Source of the DNA: Micromonospora sp. NBC_00421
GTDB taxonomy: Bacteria > Actinomycetota > Actinomycetes > Mycobacteriales > Micromonosporaceae
Assembly: GCF_036017915.1 (NCBI RefSeq)
Contig: NZ_CP107929.1
Location: forward strand, 6,499,001 to 6,563,000
DNA: 64,000 bases
Direction of reading: 5' to 3'
The translations under genes were made by a program, and so were the position numbers. The stretch's first letter is position 1; the number at the start of each line of letters is the position of its first letter. Positions 15,859-25,269 of this stretch are shown here, piece after piece. The notes under the pieces are model-generated. The model saw nothing but the letters and a program-made list of their open reading frames with translations, did no database searches and was not told where the DNA came from.

Positions 15859-17646
15859 TCAGTCGGCGGTGGCCTCGGCCGGCGTGTCCGTGCCGGAACC
15901 GCCGCCACGGCGACGCCGCCGACGACGGGGCCGGGTCGACTCGCCCTCGGCGGCCGGCCCGGTGGCCGCGCCTGCGGCGGTGGCGGTGTCGGTGGCCGCG
16001 CCCGTGGTGGTAGCCGCGCCTGCGCCGGTGTCGGTGGACTCCCCGCCGGTCACCGCGGTCGACTCGCCCACGACCACCTCGCCGGCCCGACGGCGACGCC
16101 GGTGGCGGGGGGTACGGGTGCCTTCCTCGGCGGACTCGACCGGTGCCTCGGCGGCGTCCGGCGCGTCGGTGCCGGGGCGACCCCGACGCCGTTCGCCGCG
16201 ACCGCTGCCCGCGCCCCGGCCACTGCTCTCACCCCGGCCGCCGCCGTCGCCACGGCCACTGCTCTCACCACGGCCCCGACCCTCGCCGCGTCGGGGGCTC
16301 CGGCCGCTGCTCTCGCCCCGGCGGGACCGGCCACCCAGGTCCTCCTCGACCTCGGCGGAGAGCCCGGCGCGGGTCCGCTCGGCGGTCGGCAGGGTCCCGG
16401 TCATCTCGGACGAGATGTCCAGGTCGGTGTAGAGGTGCGGGGAGGTGTGGTAGGTCTCCGGCGGCTCGGGCATGTCCAGGCCGAGCGTCTTGTCGATGAT
16501 CCGCCACCGGGGCATGTCGTCCCAGTCGACGAAGGTGACCGCGACACCTGTCGCCCCGGCCCGACCGGTACGACCGATCCGGTGGGTGTAGGTGTCCTGG
16601 TCTTCGGGGCAGTCGTAGTTGATGACGTGGGTGACGCCGCTGACGTCGATGCCCCGGGCGGCCACGTCCGTGGCGACCAGAGTGTCGATCTTGCCGGCCC
16701 GGAACGCGCGTAGCGCCCGCTCCCGCGCGCCCTGGCCCAGGTCACCGTGCACCGCGGCCACCGCGAAACCACGGAAGTCGAGGTCTTCGGCGACCCGGTC
16801 GGCGGCCCGCTTGGTACGGGTGAAGATCATGGTCAGCCCGCGCCCCTCGGCCTGGAGGATCCGCGCCACGATCTCGATCTTGTTCATCGAGTGGGTGCGG
16901 TACGCCAGCTGCTGGGTCTGCGGCGACGGGCCGGTCTCGGCGGTGTGCCCGGCGTGGATCGTCACCGGCCGGCGCAGGAACCGCCGGGACAGGGTGACGA
17001 TCGGGTCCGGCATGGTGGCCGAGAAGAGCATGGTCTGCCGGTCCTCCGGCAGCATCGCCAGGATCTTCTCGACGTCGTCGAGGAAGCCCAGGTCGAGCAT
17101 CCGGTCGGCCTCGTCGAGCACGAGCGCACGGACCCGGTCCAGCCGCAGGTGCTTCTGCTTCTGCAGGTCCATCAGCCGACCCGGGGTGCCGACCAGGATC
17201 TCCACGCCCTTGCGCAGCGCGTCGATCTGCGGCTCGTACGCCACCCCGCCGTAGATCGGCAGCACCCGCACGCCCCGGGTGCGCCCGGCGGCGGCGAGGT
17301 CCTTGGCGACCTGGATGCCCAGCTCACGGGTGGGTACGACGACAAGCGCCTGCGGCACGCCGTCGCTGCCCTCGCCCGGCGCGAGAAGCCGCTCCAACAG
17401 CGGTACGCCGAAGCCGAGGGTCTTGCCGGTGCCGGTCGGCGCCTGCCCGATCATGTCGGTGCCGCGCAGCGCGATCGGGATCGCGTACTCCTGGATCGCG
17501 AAGGCGCGGGTGATGCCCGCCGCGGCCAGGGCCTCGACGGTCTCGGGCCGCGCGCCGAGCGCGGCGAACGTGGGGGCCTCCGGGCGGACCGGGGCGGTGG
17601 GGACCAGTTCCTGGCCCTCCAGTTTGTCGAGAATCTGTTCGCTCAT
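15859..17646 (-). CDS. DEAD-box ATP-dependent RNA helicase
   Basis: A 595-residue protein with all DEAD-box motifs in order: the Q motif region (FAIQEYAIPIAL), motif I APTGTGKT, motif Ia VVPTREL, TPGRL, motif II VLDEAD, motif III FSATMP, motif V ATDVAARGIDV and motif VI HRIGRTGRAG. The core ends near residue 390. A ~200-residue tail follows that is rich in Gly, Arg and Ser (GRGRGESSGRGDGGGRGESS-like repeats), Thr/Ala repeats and a final RRRRRRR run, typical of RNA-binding tails. It likely remodels RNA in ribosome assembly or cold response. ATG start at 17646. Confidence 0.93.
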   Translation of the reverse strand: MSEQILDKLEGQELVPTAPVRPEAPTFAALGARPETVEALAAAGITRAFAIQEYAIPIALRGTDMIGQAPTGTGKTLGFGVPLLERLLAPGEGSDGVPQALVVVPTRELGIQVAKDLAAAGRTRGVRVLPIYGGVAYEPQIDALRKGVEILVGTPGRLMDLQKQKHLRLDRVRALVLDEADRMLDLGFLDDVEKILAMLPEDRQTMLFSATMPDPIVTLSRRFLRRPVTIHAGHTAETGPSPQTQQLAYRTHSMNKIEIVARILQAEGRGLTMIFTRTKRAADRVAEDLDFRGFAVAAVHGDLGQGARERALRAFRAGKIDTLVATDVAARGIDVSGVTHVINYDCPEDQDTYTHRIGRTGRAGATGVAVTFVDWDDMPRWRIIDKTLGLDMPEPPETYHTSPHLYTDLDISSEMTGTLPTAERTRAGLSAEVEEDLGGRSRRGESSGRSPRRGEGRGRGESSGRGDGGGRGESSGRGAGSGRGERRRGRPGTDAPDAAEAPVESAEEGTRTPRHRRRRRAGEVVVGESTAVTGGESTDTGAGAATTTGAATDTATAAGAATGPAAEGESTRPRRRRRRRGGGSGTDTPAEATAD

Positions 17647-18017
17647 CTGGATCTGGGGGTGCCCTCTCGTGGTGCGCCCCGTTTTGTCCTCAGGGCGCGT
17701 TCGGTATGGCGCGGGCCACGCGATCGGCGGCGGAAAATCGCCGAGCCGGACCGGGCCGCACGCGCGCCGCAGGCAGGACTTCGATCAGATCGGCGCCCAC
17801 GGCAACACCCTCATCCTACCTGAGCAGGCAGGCAGACGCCCCTGACCTGGAGGCCCGGCTTTTCGCCGGGGGTGGAAAATGTGACCCGGGTCACCGTCGG
17901 CCGCCGTCGGCGGCCGGAGAGCGGGCTGACGGAGCTGACCGGCCACGATCCGGTCAGGGCAGCCCGACACCGGGCCCGGCCTGCGGCGGGATCACCCGCC
18001 GCAGGGGCCGGACCGGT
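17647..18017. other. 371-bp gene-free region with a hairpin and a 14-bp palindrome
   Basis: The region separates the DUF3107 gene from the DEAD-box helicase, both on the minus strand. It contains CCCGGC/GCCGGG (17854-17870), a small hairpin that could end DUF3107 transcription, and the perfect palindrome GTGACCCGGGTCAC (17881-17894), a plausible operator. The helicase promoter must lie in the part next to 17647, but I could not place it. Confidence 0.4.
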
Positions 18018-18245
18018 TCAGCGAACGGTGAACCCGACCGCGCGGGGGGACGCCTCGGCGATCTCGACGTAGGCGACCTTGCCGACCGGCACGATGACCC
18101 GTCGACCCTTCTCGTCGGTCAGGGACAGCGTCCCCTCGGCCTTGGCGAAGGCGTCGGTCACGATCTGCTCGATCTCGGCCGGCGACTGCGCGCTCTCCAC
18201 AACCAGCTCGCGCGGCGCGTACTGCACGCCGATCTTGACCTCCAC
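18018..18245 (-). CDS. DUF3107 family protein
   Basis: A 75-residue ATP-independent-looking small protein conserved in actinobacteria; function unknown. The sequence starts VEVKIGVQYAPRELVVES and ends with VGKVAYVEIAEASPRAVGF, characteristic of DUF3107. The GTG start is supported by GAGGAGG eight bases upstream. It is encoded downstream of and co-directionally with the TetR regulator, 65 bp apart, a neighbourhood I recall from other actinobacteria. Confidence 0.85.
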   Translation of the reverse strand: MEVKIGVQYAPRELVVESAQSPAEIEQIVTDAFAKAEGTLSLTDEKGRRVIVPVGKVAYVEIAEASPRAVGFTVR

Positions 18246-18310
18246 TGTGCCTCCTCAGGTGGGCGAAATAGCCGCCGATCGGAAGGCTATCCGATCTCGG
18301 GGCAGGATGT

Positions 18311-18949
18311 TCAGGCCGACTCACCCTGGAGCGGGAAGCTCGCGATGCCCCGCCAGGACAGCGCGGCGACCAGCGCCTCCGCCTCGGCCTTGGGCATCCG
18401 CCGGCCGCCGGCCAGCCAGAACTGGGCGGCGGTCTCGGCCGCGCCGACCAGGCCGGAGGCGAGCAGTTCGGCGTGCGGCCGGCTGACCCCGGTGTCCGAG
18501 ATGATGGTGTCGGTGATCGCCGCGATGCAGCCCTGCTCCACCCGCTCGACCCGCTGCCGGACCGCCGGATCGTTGCGCAGGTCCGACTCGAAGACGAGCC
18601 GGAACGCCTCGCTCTCGTGGTCGACGAAGTCGAAGTAGGCCCGCACCGACGCCCCGACCCGCTCCTTGTTGTCGCTGGTGCCGCGCATCGCGTCGTGCAC
18701 CTTGGCGACGATGGCGTCACAGTGCGTGTCGAGCAGCGCCAGGTAGAGATCCATCTTTCCCGGGAAGTGCTGGTACAGCACCGGCTTGGAAACCCCGGCC
18801 CGCTCGGCGATGTCGTCCATCGCGGCGGCGTGGTACCCCTGCGCTACGAACACCTCCTGAGCCGCCGCGAGTAGCTGCTTACGGCGTGCTGAACGGGGTA
18901 GCCGGGTGGGCCGGCCGGCAGTCTGCGCACCGTTCCCCACAGCGGTCAT
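18311..18949 (-). CDS. TetR-family transcriptional regulator
   Basis: A 212-residue repressor-type protein. The N-terminal helix-turn-helix is clear: RRKQLLAAAQEVFVAQGYHA, then MDDIAERAGVSKPVLYQHF at about 43-61 (TetR_N). The C-terminal ligand domain (FDFVDHESEAFRLVFESDLR) is of the common actinobacterial type; the ligand is unknown. GGAGG precedes the ATG. It is divergent from the giant protein gene at 19099, with 149 bp between, so it may regulate that gene and itself. Confidence 0.88.
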   Translation of the reverse strand: MTAVGNGAQTAGRPTRLPRSARRKQLLAAAQEVFVAQGYHAAAMDDIAERAGVSKPVLYQHFPGKMDLYLALLDTHCDAIVAKVHDAMRGTSDNKERVGASVRAYFDFVDHESEAFRLVFESDLRNDPAVRQRVERVEQGCIAAITDTIISDTGVSRPHAELLASGLVGAAETAAQFWLAGGRRMPKAEAEALVAALSWRGIASFPLQGESA

Positions 18950-19098
18950 GGGAACCTCCGAGTTTCGTCATTCCAGCCGGCACTTCTACCCCGTACCGGT
19001 CAGGGCACTCACCCCGGCCCCGGAATTGGCCCGCCGCTGTAACTTATCGCCACTGTCACCACACGGTAGCCTCAGCGAGGGCGACCAAGGAGCGCGCG

Positions 19099-22000
19099 GT
19101 GAGTGAATCAGGGCAACCCGGTGCCGCCACCCCGGGAGAGCACGACGACGGTACGGGTCAGCAGGACGACCTGGCCCGTTCCGTCAGCGGGTGGGCACCT
19201 GGGGCCGGGTGGTCCGGCGGGGCCGACGCCCCGGGCTACCGGGAGGCCGGGTCACCGTGGAACCGGGCCGACCCGACGGCGGGCTGGGGTGGGCCGCCCT
19301 CGCGACACGGAGACCTACCTGCGCCGTTCACCACTCCGCCGGCCGGCGAGGAGCCCCTCCGTAACGGTCGGGCGCACCACAATGGTCACGACTCGGCACC
19401 GGATTTCCCGGCCCCCCCGCGTCATCCGGTGAGCGCCCCACCCGGCGATCCCCGGTACGCCGGAGACGAACCCCGGGTCACCGACGGTGACCGGCTGGTC
19501 GTCCCGGCCCAGCGGCCGGTGCCGCCGACCGAGCAACAGCACTCGGCGGAGGCCGCCCGACACTCTTCGGACGATCCCCCCACCCCCGGCGCCGGGCGCT
19601 GGCCCGACGGTGACGTTTCCGCCTCGGCCGGCACCGGGCGCTGGCCCGACGGCGACGTGCCCGCATCGGCCCCGCCTGCGGTGCAGGTCCCCCCGGTGGG
19701 CACGGCTGCTTCCGGGTTCGAGGTGCCGCCAGGTTTCCACGCCCCCGAGCCGGGCGAGGCCGGGTCCTCCCCGCCCGGAGTCCGCCGCGAGTGGGGTGGC
19801 CGCTTTTCCGCCGAGGGTGAGCGGCGCGACGAGGCCGACCGCTTCGCCCCGGGGGAGCCGTCCGCAGGCACCGAGTCGGGTGGCGCACAGCCGCGGCGCA
19901 CCGAACCGGGTGGCGGAGATCCATATGGTGCCGGGCCGCCTGGTGTCGGGCCGCCTGGTGTCGGGCCGCGTGCTGCCGGGCCGGGGGGTGGCGAGTCGCG
20001 TGCCGCCGGGCCGGAGGGTGGCAGGCCGCATGGTGGCGGGGAACGGTCGTCCACCGAGCGCCGGCAGGCCACCGCAGCGGACGAACCGGACTGGTCCGGC
20101 CCGAGCTGGAACCGGCCGAGCTGGGGCGGGACCTGGGCGCCCTCCTGGGCCCGCGACGAGGACCCGTCTGCCGCCCGCCGGACCCGGGCCGAACGGGCGG
20201 CGGAGTGGTCGGCCGAGCCCGCCCGCCCCTACGAGCCGGTGCGCGCCGAGCCCGCCCGTCCGTACCAGCCGGTGCGCGCCGAGCCCGCCCGTCCGTACGA
20301 GCCGGTGCGCTCGGAGGTGCCGCGCCCGTACGAGCTGACCCGCTCCGAACCGGTCACTCCACCGGCGGTACCGGAGCCCACGCCGCCCGTGGTCGACCGA
20401 TCCGACCGGCACCGGCCGACCGCCGACCGGTCCGCTCCGGGTCATCCCGGCCCCGACCGCCCCGACCGTGACCACCCCGATCGTCACTGGTCCGAGCATC
20501 CCGACCCGCCCGGACAGAGCTGGTCCGAGCACCCCGACCCGCCCGGACGGAAGTGGTCCGACCGCACCGACCGGCCCGATCGTGACTGGTCCGACCGCCC
20601 CGATCGGGACTGGTCGGCTCGTGACCGGTCGGATCGCACCGGTCGGCCGGGCCAGGACCGGTCCGATCGCACCGATGGCGACCGCACCGACCGCGACCGG
20701 TCTGACCAGGAGTGGTCGGATCGCACGGACCGGCCCGGACAGGACCGGCCCGCGCGGGACTGGCCTGACCGCAGCGGTCGACCGGAACGGGGGGAACGGG
20801 ACTGGTCGGATCCTGCCGCGCGGGACTGGTCCGACCGGGTCGAGCGGTCCGATCGTGAGCGGCCGTCGGGTGAGCCGCCGGTACCGGAGCGCACGGTGGA
20901 CCGGTCGGCCGAGCAGCCCGGGTGGGCCATGGGCCGACTCGCCGCCACACCGCCCGCCGTGCCGTCCCTGCCCTATGACGAGCCGGCCGGCATGCCACCC
21001 GCCCCTCGCGGCGAGCCGGCCGGAACGCCTCTCCTGCCCCGCGACGAACCGGTCAGGTTGCCGCTGCCCCGGGACGAACCGGCCGGCTTGCCGCTGTCTC
21101 GGGACGAGCCGATCAGGTTGCCGCTGTCTCGGGACGAACCAGTCAGGTTGCCGCTTTCCCGGGACGAACCGGTCGGGTTGCCGTCCGCCTCCGGCGGTGA
21201 ACGGGGCACCGGGCTGCCGGCCACCCCACCGGCCGGTCGTACCGAGCAACCGTTCCGGCTCCCCCGGGACGAACCGGTCGACCGGCCGGCCGCCCCACCG
21301 GCCGGCCGCGCCGAGCAACCGTTCCGACTTCGGTCGGTGCCGACGCAGCCGCCCGGTCCCGCCGACCTTCCCGGTCACCCGCCGGAGCCCGCGGCCACCG
21401 CCGTCGGCACCCATGCCACCGCCGTCGGCGCCCCCACCGCGAGCGGGCCACGCCGCCTGGACCAGATCCCGCCCGCGCCCGCCCCGACGAGCGACCCCCC
21501 CTACGCGGCCCGCCGATCCGCCCCTGACCCGCTGACCACGGCCGAACCGGTGGTGGACGAACGGAGGCCGGACCGGGGCACGGCGGTGCTGCCGCAGCGC
21601 GTCCCTGCCGAACCGGACGTCCCCGTCGTGCCGGAGCCGCCAGCCGTGGAGCCCCCCGCCGAGACCCCCGAACTCGCCCGAATCGCCACCCACCTGCGCC
21701 GTGACGACGAGCCTGCCCCACCGCGGGAACGCCCCGAGGGCTTCGACGTCAACGCGATCCTGGACGCCGTACGTGAGGTGGCCGGGGTGCGGGACGCGGC
21801 GTTGCGTCGTACCCCGGCCGGGGCGCACAGCCTGCGACTCGACCTGTCCGACGGGGCCGACCCGGCGGAGGTGAGCCGGCTGGTGGCCCGACTGCTCCAG
21901 GAGCGGATGGGCCTCGCTGCGGCACCGCAGAACCTGTCCGGTGAGCCGAGCGCGCCGGTGCCGCCGCCGCTGCGCCGCCGCACCGGTGAGCCGCGCTCCG

Positions 22001-22908
22001 GGGAGACCCGTGGCCGCGACGAGTCGACCCCGACCGATCGCCGGGACCCGAACCACGGCGCACCGACCGGCCGGGCCCGCACCGGCCTGCCGTCCGCCGG
22101 CCTGCCGTCCGCCGGCCCGCCGGCCGTAACCCCGCCGGTGCCCATGGAGGAGCGGCCGGTCGGTGCGCCCGCCCGGCTGACGGGGGAGCCGTCGGTCGAC
22201 GGGCCCGGCCCGGAGCGACCGGTTGCCGGGGTCGGCACCGGCGGGGAAGCCCCCACCGGCGGACCGATCTGGGACGAGGAGCAGCCGGCCGAGCAGTCGC
22301 CGACCGTGTCCGGGGCACCCCGGCGACGCCGGCAGCCGACCGCCCACCGGGGTCGGGCCAGCGTGGAGGAGACAGTCCCGGGTTCGCAGTTGCCGCCTCC
22401 GACAGGGAGCCCGGCGACGCTCAACGCGTCGTACTCGGGTGGTGGGCAGATGACCACGACGGAGACCGCGCCCTCGCGACCGTTGGACACCGGCGGCGTG
22501 CCGGGGCCCCGGGTGGTCATCGACCACGTCCAGGTGAGCACCTTCGGCCTGGACGCCAACGTCGAGGTACGCCTGCTCGCCGCCGGTGAACCGGCGGCGG
22601 GGCACGCCACCGGGCCGGCCGTGGACGGGTACGTGCTGCGGCTCTGCGCGGTGGCCGCCGCGGCGGCCGTGGACGAGTTGCTGCGCCACGCCGAGCGCAC
22701 CGTCGAGCGGGGACGCTGCTTCGTCGAGCACGCCGCCGTGGTGCCGTTCGGCAACTGCGAGGTGGCGACAGTGGTGGTGCTGCTGGTCTGCGACGGCTGG
22801 GTGGAGCAGTTGGCGGGTTCGGCGCTTGTCGCCGGGGATCCCCGCCAGGCGGTGGTCCGGGCCACCCTGGCGGCGGTCAACCGTCGCCTCGAAGCGCTGC
22901 TCGCCTGA
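19099..22908 (+). CDS. Giant low-complexity protein with two small C-terminal folded domains
   Basis: A 1269-residue protein I cannot assign. About 850 residues are disordered and repetitive: ARPYEPVRAEP repeats around 375-405, Asp/Arg/Ser-rich blocks (WSDRPDRDWS, DRTDRDRSD) around 450-590, and RDEPVRLPL repeats around 635-695. Two folded parts follow: FDVNAILDAVREVAGVRDAALR and LRLDLSDGADPAEVSRLVARL, near residue 885-935, resembling a small alpha/beta domain; and a last ~135-residue domain from VVIDHVQVSTFGLDANVEVRL to AAVNRRLEALLA. No signal peptide or clear membrane span. Start GTG 19099 has AAGGAG seven bases upstream. The intact 3.8-kb frame and regular codon use argue it is real. The opposite strand also has a long open frame, which I treat as a shadow. 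Confidence 0.75.
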   Translation: MSESGQPGAATPGEHDDGTGQQDDLARSVSGWAPGAGWSGGADAPGYREAGSPWNRADPTAGWGGPPSRHGDLPAPFTTPPAGEEPLRNGRAHHNGHDSAPDFPAPPRHPVSAPPGDPRYAGDEPRVTDGDRLVVPAQRPVPPTEQQHSAEAARHSSDDPPTPGAGRWPDGDVSASAGTGRWPDGDVPASAPPAVQVPPVGTAASGFEVPPGFHAPEPGEAGSSPPGVRREWGGRFSAEGERRDEADRFAPGEPSAGTESGGAQPRRTEPGGGDPYGAGPPGVGPPGVGPRAAGPGGGESRAAGPEGGRPHGGGERSSTERRQATAADEPDWSGPSWNRPSWGGTWAPSWARDEDPSAARRTRAERAAEWSAEPARPYEPVRAEPARPYQPVRAEPARPYEPVRSEVPRPYELTRSEPVTPPAVPEPTPPVVDRSDRHRPTADRSAPGHPGPDRPDRDHPDRHWSEHPDPPGQSWSEHPDPPGRKWSDRTDRPDRDWSDRPDRDWSARDRSDRTGRPGQDRSDRTDGDRTDRDRSDQEWSDRTDRPGQDRPARDWPDRSGRPERGERDWSDPAARDWSDRVERSDRERPSGEPPVPERTVDRSAEQPGWAMGRLAATPPAVPSLPYDEPAGMPPAPRGEPAGTPLLPRDEPVRLPLPRDEPAGLPLSRDEPIRLPLSRDEPVRLPLSRDEPVGLPSASGGERGTGLPATPPAGRTEQPFRLPRDEPVDRPAAPPAGRAEQPFRLRSVPTQPPGPADLPGHPPEPAATAVGTHATAVGAPTASGPRRLDQIPPAPAPTSDPPYAARRSAPDPLTTAEPVVDERRPDRGTAVLPQRVPAEPDVPVVPEPPAVEPPAETPELARIATHLRRDDEPAPPRERPEGFDVNAILDAVREVAGVRDAALRRTPAGAHSLRLDLSDGADPAEVSRLVARLLQERMGLAAAPQNLSGEPSAPVPPPLRRRTGEPRSGETRGRDESTPTDRRDPNHGAPTGRARTGLPSAGLPSAGPPAVTPPVPMEERPVGAPARLTGEPSVDGPGPERPVAGVGTGGEAPTGGPIWDEEQPAEQSPTVSGAPRRRRQPTAHRGRASVEETVPGSQLPPPTGSPATLNASYSGGGQMTTTETAPSRPLDTGGVPGPRVVIDHVQVSTFGLDANVEVRLLAAGEPAAGHATGPAVDGYVLRLCAVAAAAAVDELLRHAERTVERGRCFVEHAAVVPFGNCEVATVVVLLVCDGWVEQLAGSALVAGDPRQAVVRATLAAVNRRLEALLA

Positions 22909-22986
22909 CTGTGCGGCTGGCCTGATCATGAGCCTGGCTGACCTGGCACGTTGTCGGTACGGGGACGGGACGGGAACACTGCCGGT

Positions 22987-24093
22987 ATGAAGCGCGCCGC
23001 CCTCTGGCCCGAGGAGCACCTGCCCCCGCACCGGCTGCCCCCTCCCTGGCCCGGCCGGGCGGTACGCCTCGACGGCATGCTCACCTACGTCCGGGACACC
23101 CCGGCCACCGGGCCGGACGCGGAACCGGCGCTCTACGTGCACGGACTTGGCGGTTCGTCGCAGAACTGGACGGACCTCGCCGGCCTGCTCGCCGACCGCC
23201 TCGACGGGCAGGCGATCGACCTGCCCGGTTTCGGCCGTAGCGAACCGGGGCTGCGGTACACCATCCCGGCCTTCGCCGAGCGGGTGGTGCGCTGGATCGA
23301 GCACTCCGGGCGGGGTCCGGTGCACCTGTTCGGCAACTCGCTCGGCGGGGCGGTCTCGGTGTACGTCGCAGGTCGCCGGCCGGACCTGGTGCGTACCCTC
23401 ACCCTGATCTCGCCGGCCCTGCCGTTCCTGAACTTCGGCCGCTCGTTGCAGGGGCGGATGCTGCCGCTGCTGGCCATCCCGCGCGGGGAGCGGCTGGCCG
23501 CCTGGCGGCTCGCCCAGCTGGCCCCGGAGGTGATGGCCCAGCAGGCGATGGAGGCGTGCGTGGCCGACCTGAGCCGGATCAGCGAGCAGCGCCGGCAGGA
23601 AGCGCTGGAGGAGATCCGGATCCGGTACGAGGCGACCCACTACGCCGCCGCGTACGTCCGCACGTTCCGGGGCCTGGTCGCCAGTTTCCTGCGGTCGTAC
23701 CTGCCGGGGCCGGGGTCGTTGTGGCGGATCGCCGCGGGGATCCAGGCGCCTACGCTTGTGGTGGGGGGTATGAAGGACCGGCTGGTGGACGTCCGGGTGG
23801 CCCCGCAGACGGCCCGGATCATCCCGGACAGCCGGCTGATGATGCTGGCCGGTGTCGGGCACGTGGCGCAGCTGGAGGTGCCGCGTACGGTGGCCCGCGC
23901 CGTGCTGCACCTGCTCGCCGAGGTGGCCGGGAGCACGCCGCCCGACCGGCCCCCCACGCCGCCCGTCAGTGGTGACGTCGGGCGGCCTGACGCCGACACC
24001 CACCCCGGCGGTGACGTCGCGCCACGGGCCGGCGGGAGCGACGCGCCGGAGTGCGGTGGTGACGCGGCGTGGCAGCCCGAGGTGGCATCCTGA
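22987..24093 (+). CDS. Alpha/beta hydrolase
   Basis: A 368-residue hydrolase of the alpha/beta fold. It has the oxyanion HGLGGSSQNW loop, the nucleophile elbow GNSLGG, an acid in VVGGMKDRLVD and the catalytic His in GVGHVAQLE. The last ~60 residues are a Pro/Gly/Asp-rich tail without fold. Substrate unknown; such enzymes include esterases and C-C hydrolases. ATG 22987 was chosen where the homology starts (MKRAALWPEEHLPPHRLP). It follows the giant protein gene by 78 bp and precedes DUF3152 by 5 bp, so these may be co-transcribed. Confidence 0.87.
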   Translation: MKRAALWPEEHLPPHRLPPPWPGRAVRLDGMLTYVRDTPATGPDAEPALYVHGLGGSSQNWTDLAGLLADRLDGQAIDLPGFGRSEPGLRYTIPAFAERVVRWIEHSGRGPVHLFGNSLGGAVSVYVAGRRPDLVRTLTLISPALPFLNFGRSLQGRMLPLLAIPRGERLAAWRLAQLAPEVMAQQAMEACVADLSRISEQRRQEALEEIRIRYEATHYAAAYVRTFRGLVASFLRSYLPGPGSLWRIAAGIQAPTLVVGGMKDRLVDVRVAPQTARIIPDSRLMMLAGVGHVAQLEVPRTVARAVLHLLAEVAGSTPPDRPPTPPVSGDVGRPDADTHPGGDVAPRAGGSDAPECGGDAAWQPEVAS

Positions 24094-24098
24094 GCCGG

Positions 24099-25166
24099 AT
24101 GTCTGCGCTCCTACGTCACGGTCCGCGACCGACCCGCGGCACCCGCCGCCCTTCCGTCGCCCTGCGCCGCCTCTCCCTGGCCCTGCGCCGCCTGCCCGTC
24201 GCCCTGCGCCGCCTGCCCGTCGGCACCGGTCGGTCGCGTCCGGCGGTGCTGGCCGTCGTACTGCTGCTGGTGGTGGTCTCCGGCGGGCTGGCGGTCACCG
24301 CAGGTGCCGAGCCGGGTGTCGGTCGGCTGGTCGCCAGGCCGGTGGCGACCCCCGTCGCACCGTCCGGCACCGCCCTCGGCACCGGCTACGCGTCGGGAGC
24401 CGCTGGTGTCTCAGGGTCGGTCGGTGAGCTCGGGCGGGCGGGGCTCGCCCACGGCTCCGGGCCGGTCGGCCCGTCCGCTGCGGCCGGACCGGTGCCGCCG
24501 GTCGAGGTGCCGTCCGCGGAGCAGGCCGGGGCCGTGGTCCCGACGACGACCGTGCCGCCGTTGGCGTTGTCCGGGCCGGTGCCGACGACCGGCGGGGGCA
24601 CCTTCCGGTACGACGACCGGGCCGGGACCATGCTCGGCCGGTCCGGCGTGCTGCGGCGGTACCGGGTGGCCGTGGAGGACGGCTCCGGCGAGGACGTCCG
24701 GGACTTCTCCGACCAGGTGCAGGCGGCGTTGGCCGGGCCGGGCAGTTGGGTGGACGGCGGGCGGTTGCGGCTGCTCCGGGTGCCGGGGAACGCGCCGTAC
24801 GACTTCACCGTCGAGCTGGCGACCCGGAACACCGCGGGTCGGTTGTGCCGGGCCGGGGGCGTCGACATCCGGGTCGATGGCGTGCCCTACACGTCGTGCC
24901 GGGCGCCGGGGAAGGTGATCCTCAACCTGGACCGGTGGCGGACGTCGGTGCCGCACTTCGTCCGGGGTGGTGTGCCGTTGGCGCTGTACCGGACGTACGT
25001 GGTGAACCACGAGGTGGGCCACCAGTTGGGGCACCGTCACGAGGGGTGCCGGGGGCCGGGGCGGCCGGCGCCGGTGATGCAGCAGCAGTCGCTGTTCCTG
25101 CACGGCTGCACGGCGAACCCGTGGCCCTACCTGAACGGAAAGCGGTACGCCGGCCCGGCGGTCTGA
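24099..25166 (+). CDS. DUF3152 secreted zinc-metallopeptidase-like protein (first copy)
   Basis: A 355-residue protein. The N-terminus has a repeated LRRLPVA segment followed by a hydrophobic helix (AVLAVVLLLVVVSGGLAV, about 50-67), so the rest is probably outside the membrane. The DUF3152 domain fills about 165-355: RRYRVAVEDGSGEDVRDF, YTSCRAPGKVILNLDRW and the motif HEVGHQLGHRHEGC, which matches the H-E-x-x-H-x-x-G-x-x-H zinc signature. A PAPVMQQQSLFLHGC segment follows. Peptidase activity is inferred from the motif; targets unknown. A paralogue lies directly downstream. Confidence 0.85.
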   Translation: MSALLRHGPRPTRGTRRPSVALRRLSLALRRLPVALRRLPVGTGRSRPAVLAVVLLLVVVSGGLAVTAGAEPGVGRLVARPVATPVAPSGTALGTGYASGAAGVSGSVGELGRAGLAHGSGPVGPSAAAGPVPPVEVPSAEQAGAVVPTTTVPPLALSGPVPTTGGGTFRYDDRAGTMLGRSGVLRRYRVAVEDGSGEDVRDFSDQVQAALAGPGSWVDGGRLRLLRVPGNAPYDFTVELATRNTAGRLCRAGGVDIRVDGVPYTSCRAPGKVILNLDRWRTSVPHFVRGGVPLALYRTYVVNHEVGHQLGHRHEGCRGPGRPAPVMQQQSLFLHGCTANPWPYLNGKRYAGPAV

Positions 25167-25269
25167 ACCAAGGGCTGTCCCGCTGAGCCGTTACCGGTGA
25201 GGTGAAACATCCTCCCGTAATATGCGGCAATAGCACCGATATGCCCGATTGGTCTGCCATGCTGGGCGG

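Noticed and set aside
19315..24003. Very long minus-strand open frame (1562 codons) opposite the giant protein
   Set aside because: It crosses several genes, is Arg/Gly/Pro-rich throughout and has no recognisable domain. In such GC-rich DNA the antisense of a real gene is often open.
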